Below, piece after piece: positions 60,524 to 64,000 of a stretch of DNA of 64,000 nt. The position numbers and the translations under genes were made by a program. The stretch spans positions 5,704,001-5,768,000 of the forward strand of contig CP152408.1 in NCBI GenBank assembly GCA_038961845.1, in the 5' to 3' direction. A model generated the notes under the pieces. That model was not told where the DNA came from and did not search any database. It saw only the letters and a program-made list of their open reading frames with translations. Origin of the DNA: Xylophilus sp. GW821-FHT01B05. Its GTDB lineage: Bacteria; Pseudomonadota; Gammaproteobacteria; Burkholderiales; Burkholderiaceae_C. Positions within the stretch are counted from its first letter, which is position 1; the number at the start of each line of letters is the position of its first letter.

Positions 60524-62686
60524 TCAGAACGCGTAGCGCGCGCTCAGCTCCACCGAGCGTGGCGCGCCCGGCATGATGGCCACGTCGTTATTGGCCGAGA
60601 TGTAGTACTTGCGGTCGAACGCGTTCTTCAGGTTGAGCGCCATGCTCCAGCCCTTGGGCGCGGGGCGCCAGTACAGCGCCAGGTCCACCGTGGCGTAGCC
60701 GGGCAGGCTGACGGCGTTGTCGACGTTGGCGAACTGCGAACTGCGTGCGCTCAGGCCGGCGCCGGCCTGCACGCCGGGCAGCCAGGCGTCGAGCGACTTC
60801 AGCGTCCACAGGCTCAGCGTATGGCGCGGCGCCAGCGCCAGGGTCTTGCCCTGCAGCGGCGTGGCCTTGGCCGAGCTGAAGGGCGCGGTCACGGTGCCGA
60901 CGCCGGTGGTCACCAGCGCATCCAGGTACGAGTAGCCGGCCAGCACCTGCCAGCCGGGCGCGACCTGGCCGGAGAAGGTCAGCTCGACGCCGCGCGCACG
61001 CTGCTCGCCGATGTTGAGCAAGGTGTTCAAGATGGGGTCGGTGTACTTCACGTCGCTGCGCGTGAGCTGGTAGAGCGAGGCGGTGAAGGAAGCGGCGCCA
61101 TCGAACAAATCGGTCTTGGAGCCGATCTCCAGGTTCACGCTTTGCTCGGGCTTCAATTGCGCGTTGTTGGTGGCCAGCGCGCCCGCTTCGCCCGAGGGCT
61201 GGTAGGACTTGGTGGCCGACACGTAATAGCTCTGCGTGGCCGTGGGCTGCCACACCAGGCCGGCGCGCGGCGAGATGTTGCGGTCGGTGCGGGCCAGGTC
61301 GGCATTGCTGGGCAACTGGTCGTCGTACTTCTGGCCGAAGGCGTCGTAGCGCAGGCCCAGCATGCTCTTGATGGTGGGCGTCCAGGTGGAAAGCGCCTGC
61401 ACGTACAGGCTGCGCGTGGTGTTGGTGGTGTAGCCCACCGCCGGGCTCGAGGCCTGCGCCACCGGCACCAGGTAGGGCAAATCCTGCCCCACAGGCGCGA
61501 ACACCGGCGTGCTGAAGGAGTAGCCGGCCTTGTTGGTGGCGGCGTTGGTGATGGCCTGCTGGCGGCCTTGCTCGCCAAACTCCGCGCCGGCCAGCAGCTT
61601 GTGCGTGGTGCTGCCCCAGGCCAGGTCGTGGCTGACCTCGCTCTGGTTGAACCAGCCGTGCTCATAGCGCTGCACCGCGCCGCGCGACAGCAGCGCCATG
61701 GGCACGGCGCCGCTGTCGTTGATGGAGCCGATGCGGGTGTGGCGGCGGTCCAGCGAGTACTCGTAGTAGCGCAGCGTGTCGGTAAACGAGGTGCTGTCGG
61801 ACAGGCGCAGCTTGTACTGCGCGGTGCTGCTCTCGATGGTGGAGATGGTGTGGTCCAGGCCGTAGGCATTGGCCGCGCCGTAGTAGGTGCTGTTCGGCAC
61901 ATTGGCCGGCCGGCCGGTGGAGGCCAGGCCCGGCACGCCAAAGTCGATGCCGCGCTCCTGGTGCTGGTAGTTGTATTGCAGCAGCAGGCTCTGGTTGCCG
62001 TCCTTCCACAGCAGGCTGGGCGACACGGCCTGGCTGCGCAGATAGCCGTTGGTGCGGAAGCTGCCCGAATCCTCTACCGCCGCATCGAGCCGCACCGCCA
62101 CCGTGTCCGACACGGCGCGGTTCAGGCCCAGATCCGTGCGCTTCAGGCCATAGCTGCCCAGCGTCACGCCGGCGTCACCGCTGTTGGTGAAGCTGGGCTT
62201 CTTGGTGATCAGGTTGATCAGCCCGCCCGAAGAGCCGCGCCCGTAGAGCGCTGCGGCCGGGCCCTTGACCACTTCCACGCGCTCGATGTTGTAGAGGTCG
62301 CGGAAGTACTGCGCGTCGTCGCGCACGCCGTCCAGGTAGATGTCATAGAGCGCGGTGAAGCCACGGATCACGATGGCATCGCGCTGGCCGTCGCCGGTGG
62401 CCAGGCCAACCGAGGGGATGGTCTTCATCACGTCCTGGACGCTGCGCGCGCCCTGGTCGCGCATGACCTCTTGCGTGACGATGTTGACCGTCTGCGGGAT
62501 GTCGCGCAGCGGCGCATCGACCTTGGCCGCCGTGGCGGTGGCGGCCGGCGCGTAGTGGGCGCCATGCTCCTGGCCGGCGGTGACATCCACCTGCGGCAGG
62601 GTCTGCGCCTGTACGGCAGCGCCGGTCAGCGCCAGGAAAGCGGCCTGCGCGATGGCGCGCCGCGGGGGAAGAAAGCGGGATTGCAT
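60524..62686 (-). CDS. TonB-dependent siderophore receptor 2
   Basis: A 720-residue outer-membrane receptor of the Fiu/FhuA-like group: signal peptide 1-28 (ending AVQAQ), plug with LRDIPQTVNIVTQEVMRDQG and VVKGPAAALYGRGSSGGLINLITKKP, and a barrel ending SVELSARYAF. It likely imports catecholate or other ferric siderophores. It is a single gene here, without the small membrane genes of receptor 1. Start at 62686 gives the signal peptide; a Fur-like site lies about 45 bases upstream. Its 3' end is next to the split miniature element. Confidence 0.93.
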   Translation of the reverse strand: MQSRFLPPRRAIAQAAFLALTGAAVQAQTLPQVDVTAGQEHGAHYAPAATATAAKVDAPLRDIPQTVNIVTQEVMRDQGARSVQDVMKTIPSVGLATGDGQRDAIVIRGFTALYDIYLDGVRDDAQYFRDLYNIERVEVVKGPAAALYGRGSSGGLINLITKKPSFTNSGDAGVTLGSYGLKRTDLGLNRAVSDTVAVRLDAAVEDSGSFRTNGYLRSQAVSPSLLWKDGNQSLLLQYNYQHQERGIDFGVPGLASTGRPANVPNSTYYGAANAYGLDHTISTIESSTAQYKLRLSDSTSFTDTLRYYEYSLDRRHTRIGSINDSGAVPMALLSRGAVQRYEHGWFNQSEVSHDLAWGSTTHKLLAGAEFGEQGRQQAITNAATNKAGYSFSTPVFAPVGQDLPYLVPVAQASSPAVGYTTNTTRSLYVQALSTWTPTIKSMLGLRYDAFGQKYDDQLPSNADLARTDRNISPRAGLVWQPTATQSYYVSATKSYQPSGEAGALATNNAQLKPEQSVNLEIGSKTDLFDGAASFTASLYQLTRSDVKYTDPILNTLLNIGEQRARGVELTFSGQVAPGWQVLAGYSYLDALVTTGVGTVTAPFSSAKATPLQGKTLALAPRHTLSLWTLKSLDAWLPGVQAGAGLSARSSQFANVDNAVSLPGYATVDLALYWRPAPKGWSMALNLKNAFDRKYYISANNDVAIMPGAPRSVELSARYAF

Positions 62687-62730
62687 GGTGTTGCTGCCTT
62701 GCCTGGAGTACGTTGGAATAGTGGCCACAT

Positions 62731-62749
62731 GAACGCGAATCGTTCTTGC
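62731..62749. promoter_or_regulatory. Fur-box-like operator of receptor 2
   Basis: Read on the minus strand: GAACGATTCGCGTTC, sharing GAA-GATTCGC-TT with the site at 58471. It is positioned where it would cover the promoter of the receptor gene. Confidence 0.55.
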
Positions 62750-62845
62750 TTGCTTTTGGCTTGGCGAGCCTATTCCTGCGAAGCTGACTTGAAGCCAGCG
62801 GTCGCGCAAATACAACACTGGTCGCAACGACTGTCGATCGCTTCT

Positions 62846-62905
62846 ATTTTTATAGCTATATGCCCATGACCAGCCTTGGCAAAAGGCATATTTCCCTGAT
62901 ATTTC
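62846..62905 (+). repeat. Hairpin repeat family R, copy 8
   Basis: TATAGCTATATGCCCA, a decayed stem, AAAGGCATATTTC and GATATTTC, whose last 8 bases are the duplicated target of the following 104-bp element. Antisense to the flanking genes. Confidence 0.82.
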
Positions 62906-63009
62906 GTAACTACTCAGCCCCCACACCGCTCGGGCTGAGCTTGTCGAAGCCCTGCCACGCATCACCAAGCCCAACGACCGGCTCAGGGCGAACGGGGGTG
63001 AGTAGTTAC
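62906..63009. mobile_element. 104-bp miniature inverted-repeat element, copy 3
   Basis: Same orientation and length as the copy at 52996-53099, differing at only a few positions (around 62933 and 62973-62979). Perfect ends GTAACTACTCA/TGAGTAGTTAC. Flanking 8-bp duplication GATATTTC lies at 62898-62905 and 63010-63017. Confidence 0.87.
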
Positions 63010-63035
63010 GATATTTCGCCGCAGGTGCTGCGGCT

Positions 63036-63908
63036 TCAGAAGCGGTCGATGGGAATCTTCAGGTAGGCCGTGCCATTGCCCTCCGCCGGCGGCAGGCGGC
63101 CGGCGCGCATGTTGACCTGTACCGAGGGCAGCATCAGCGCCGGCAGCGCGAGCGTGGCGTCGCGCGCCTGCCGGCGGGCGACGAAGTCGGTCTCTGCGAT
63201 GCCCTCACGCACGTGGATGTTGTGCGCGCGCTGCGCCGCCACCGTGCTGCGGCAGCTGGCCTCGCGCCCCGCGGGCGGGTAGTCGTGGCACAGGTAGAGC
63301 ACAGTCTGCGGCGGCAGCGCCAGCAGGCGCCGGATCGAGCGGTACAGCACGTGCGCGTCGCCGCCGGGGAAGTCGCAGCGCGCCGTGCCCAGGTCGGGCA
63401 TGAACAGGGTGTCGCCGACGAACACCGCGTCCGGCCCGCCGGCCGGGTCGGTGATGCGGTAGGCCACGTCGGCCGGCGTGTGGCCCGGCACATGCAGCGC
63501 ACAGGCCTGCAGTCGGCCGATGGCAAAGGCCTCGCCATCGGCGAACAAGTGGTTGAACTGGGAGCCGTCCACGGCCATTTCGCCGGCATTGAAGATGCCG
63601 TGGAACTCGCGCTGCACCTGGGTGATGCCCGCGCCTATCGCCAGCGCGCCGCCCAGGCGCCGCTGCAGCCAGGGTGCGCCAGACAAGTGGTCGGCGTGCG
63701 CATGCGTCTCCAGCAGCCAGGCCAGCTGCAAATCATGGGCTTCGATGTGCGCGGCCACGGCCTGCGCCGGCTGCGGGTCGGTACGCCCGGCCTTCTGGTC
63801 GAAGCCCATCACCGGATCGATCACCGCGCAGGTGCCGGCGCCATCGTCCACCACATAGGAGAAGGTGGAGGTGGCTGGATCGAAGAACGCTTGGATGGAC
63901 AGGCTCAT
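63036..63908 (-). CDS. MBL-fold hydrolase, persulfide dioxygenase-like (Blh type)
   Basis: A 290-residue metallo-beta-lactamase-fold protein with the metal motif THAHADHL (68-75), HVPGHTPADVAYR, FVGDTLFMPDLGTARCDFPGG and LCHDYPP. The GTARCDFPGG stretch is the signature of ETHE1/Blh-type persulfide dioxygenases, which oxidise glutathione persulfide to sulfite. In Xylella and Agrobacterium the blh gene is controlled by the ArsR-type sulfide sensor BigR. A palindromic operator and the start of a divergent gene directly upstream agree with that layout. Full length; the start at 63908 is standard. Confidence 0.9.
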   Translation of the reverse strand: MSLSIQAFFDPATSTFSYVVDDGAGTCAVIDPVMGFDQKAGRTDPQPAQAVAAHIEAHDLQLAWLLETHAHADHLSGAPWLQRRLGGALAIGAGITQVQREFHGIFNAGEMAVDGSQFNHLFADGEAFAIGRLQACALHVPGHTPADVAYRITDPAGGPDAVFVGDTLFMPDLGTARCDFPGGDAHVLYRSIRRLLALPPQTVLYLCHDYPPAGREASCRSTVAAQRAHNIHVREGIAETDFVARRQARDATLALPALMLPSVQVNMRAGRLPPAEGNGTAYLKIPIDRF

Positions 63909-63943
63909 GGGAGGCTCCGCACAGAAGAAGTGCCATTTTATAT

Positions 63944-63961
63944 AATGAAAGTTATTTCATT
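63944..63961. promoter_or_regulatory. AT-rich palindromic operator (BigR/ArsR-like)
   Basis: AATGAAA, GTTA, TTTCATT: perfect 7-bp arms in an AT-rich island between the hydrolase start (63908) and a divergent ATG (63977). Such operators are expected for ArsR-type repressors such as BigR. Confidence 0.6.
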
Positions 63962-63976
63962 GAATAAAACTGCACC

Positions 63977-64000
63977 ATGCATTCGTCCAGCCCCGCATCG
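63977..64000 (+). CDS. Start of a divergent gene (partial)
   Basis: An ATG at 63977 opens the frame MHSSSPAS up to the right edge. Only 8 codons are visible, so no identity can be given. By context (divergent from a Blh-type hydrolase across a palindrome) it could be an ArsR/BigR-type regulator or a rhodanese/sulfur-handling gene. Confidence 0.35.

Overview
The window looks like a chromosomal segment of a high-GC (roughly two-thirds GC or more) beta-proteobacterium of the Burkholderiales, most likely Comamonadaceae (Acidovorax, Alicycliphilus, Delftia or a relative). The evidence is the gene content: Bug-type tricarboxylate receptors, many divergent LysR regulators, an orphan gspA-gspB pair, an IPTL-CTERM protein, a DUF3325/PepSY/DUF3649/DUF4198 iron operon, and several dispersed repeats of the kind that litter Comamonadaceae genomes. 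The genus cannot be fixed from sequence reading alone. No tRNA, rRNA or CRISPR array was seen.

Layout. 0-6.3 kb: the 3' part of uvrA, a stand-alone HipA-like kinase (yjjJ/hipH), an Rrf2 regulator overlapping a thioredoxin-reductase-like flavoprotein, slyD, a SUI1 protein and a DUF3820 protein. 6.3-12.2 kb: catabolic genes with divergent LysR regulators (dehydratase, Bug receptor, tartrate/D-malate dehydrogenase). 12.2-14.5 kb: gspA-gspB. 15-22.4 kb: small enzymes, two MFS transporters, a TauE/SafE permease and two LysR genes. 22.5-28.1 kb: DUF2076, a YgiN-like monooxygenase, tkt-gap and a short speD. 28.2-35 kb: a large beta-propeller/Ig-like/IPTL-CTERM protein in a tight operon with three phage-tail-collar proteins, next to two DUF6916-like proteins and a GNAT enzyme. 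35-45.4 kb: a MurU-like transferase with pepP, a LysR/tautomerase pair, an MtfA-like peptidase, a zeta-toxin/ParD-like pair, a family 2 glycosyltransferase, cytochrome b561 and a second dehydratase. 45.5-47.1 kb: a small decay zone with two internally deleted genes. 47.2-52.9 kb: a lipoprotein esterase, a Bug/FAD-oxidoreductase operon with divergent LysR, and a phytase-like secreted protein. 53-64 kb: iron uptake with two TonB-dependent siderophore receptors separated by an IS1182-type insertion, then an MBL-fold persulfide dioxygenase-like gene with a palindromic operator.

Mobile and repeated DNA is the most informative layer. (i) A roughly 60-bp hairpin repeat occurs eight times, always in the same orientation. 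(ii) A 104-bp element with GTAACTACTCA terminal inverted repeats occurs three times, each flanked by a perfect 8-bp duplication and each inserted at exactly the same base of the hairpin repeat. (iii) One of those copies is itself split by a complete 1.7-kb IS1182-like element with a 5-bp duplication. (iv) A second miniature element sits twice in CTAG sequences that are stop codons. (v) Two longer dispersed families (about 370 and 110 bp) each occur three times.

The best candidate for an undescribed protein system is the 28.2-35.0 kb cluster: three small tail-collar proteins sharing a C-terminal signature, encoded with a probable exosortase-sorted surface protein and flanked by paired DUF6916-like proteins. 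No phage structural, lysis or integration gene accompanies it.
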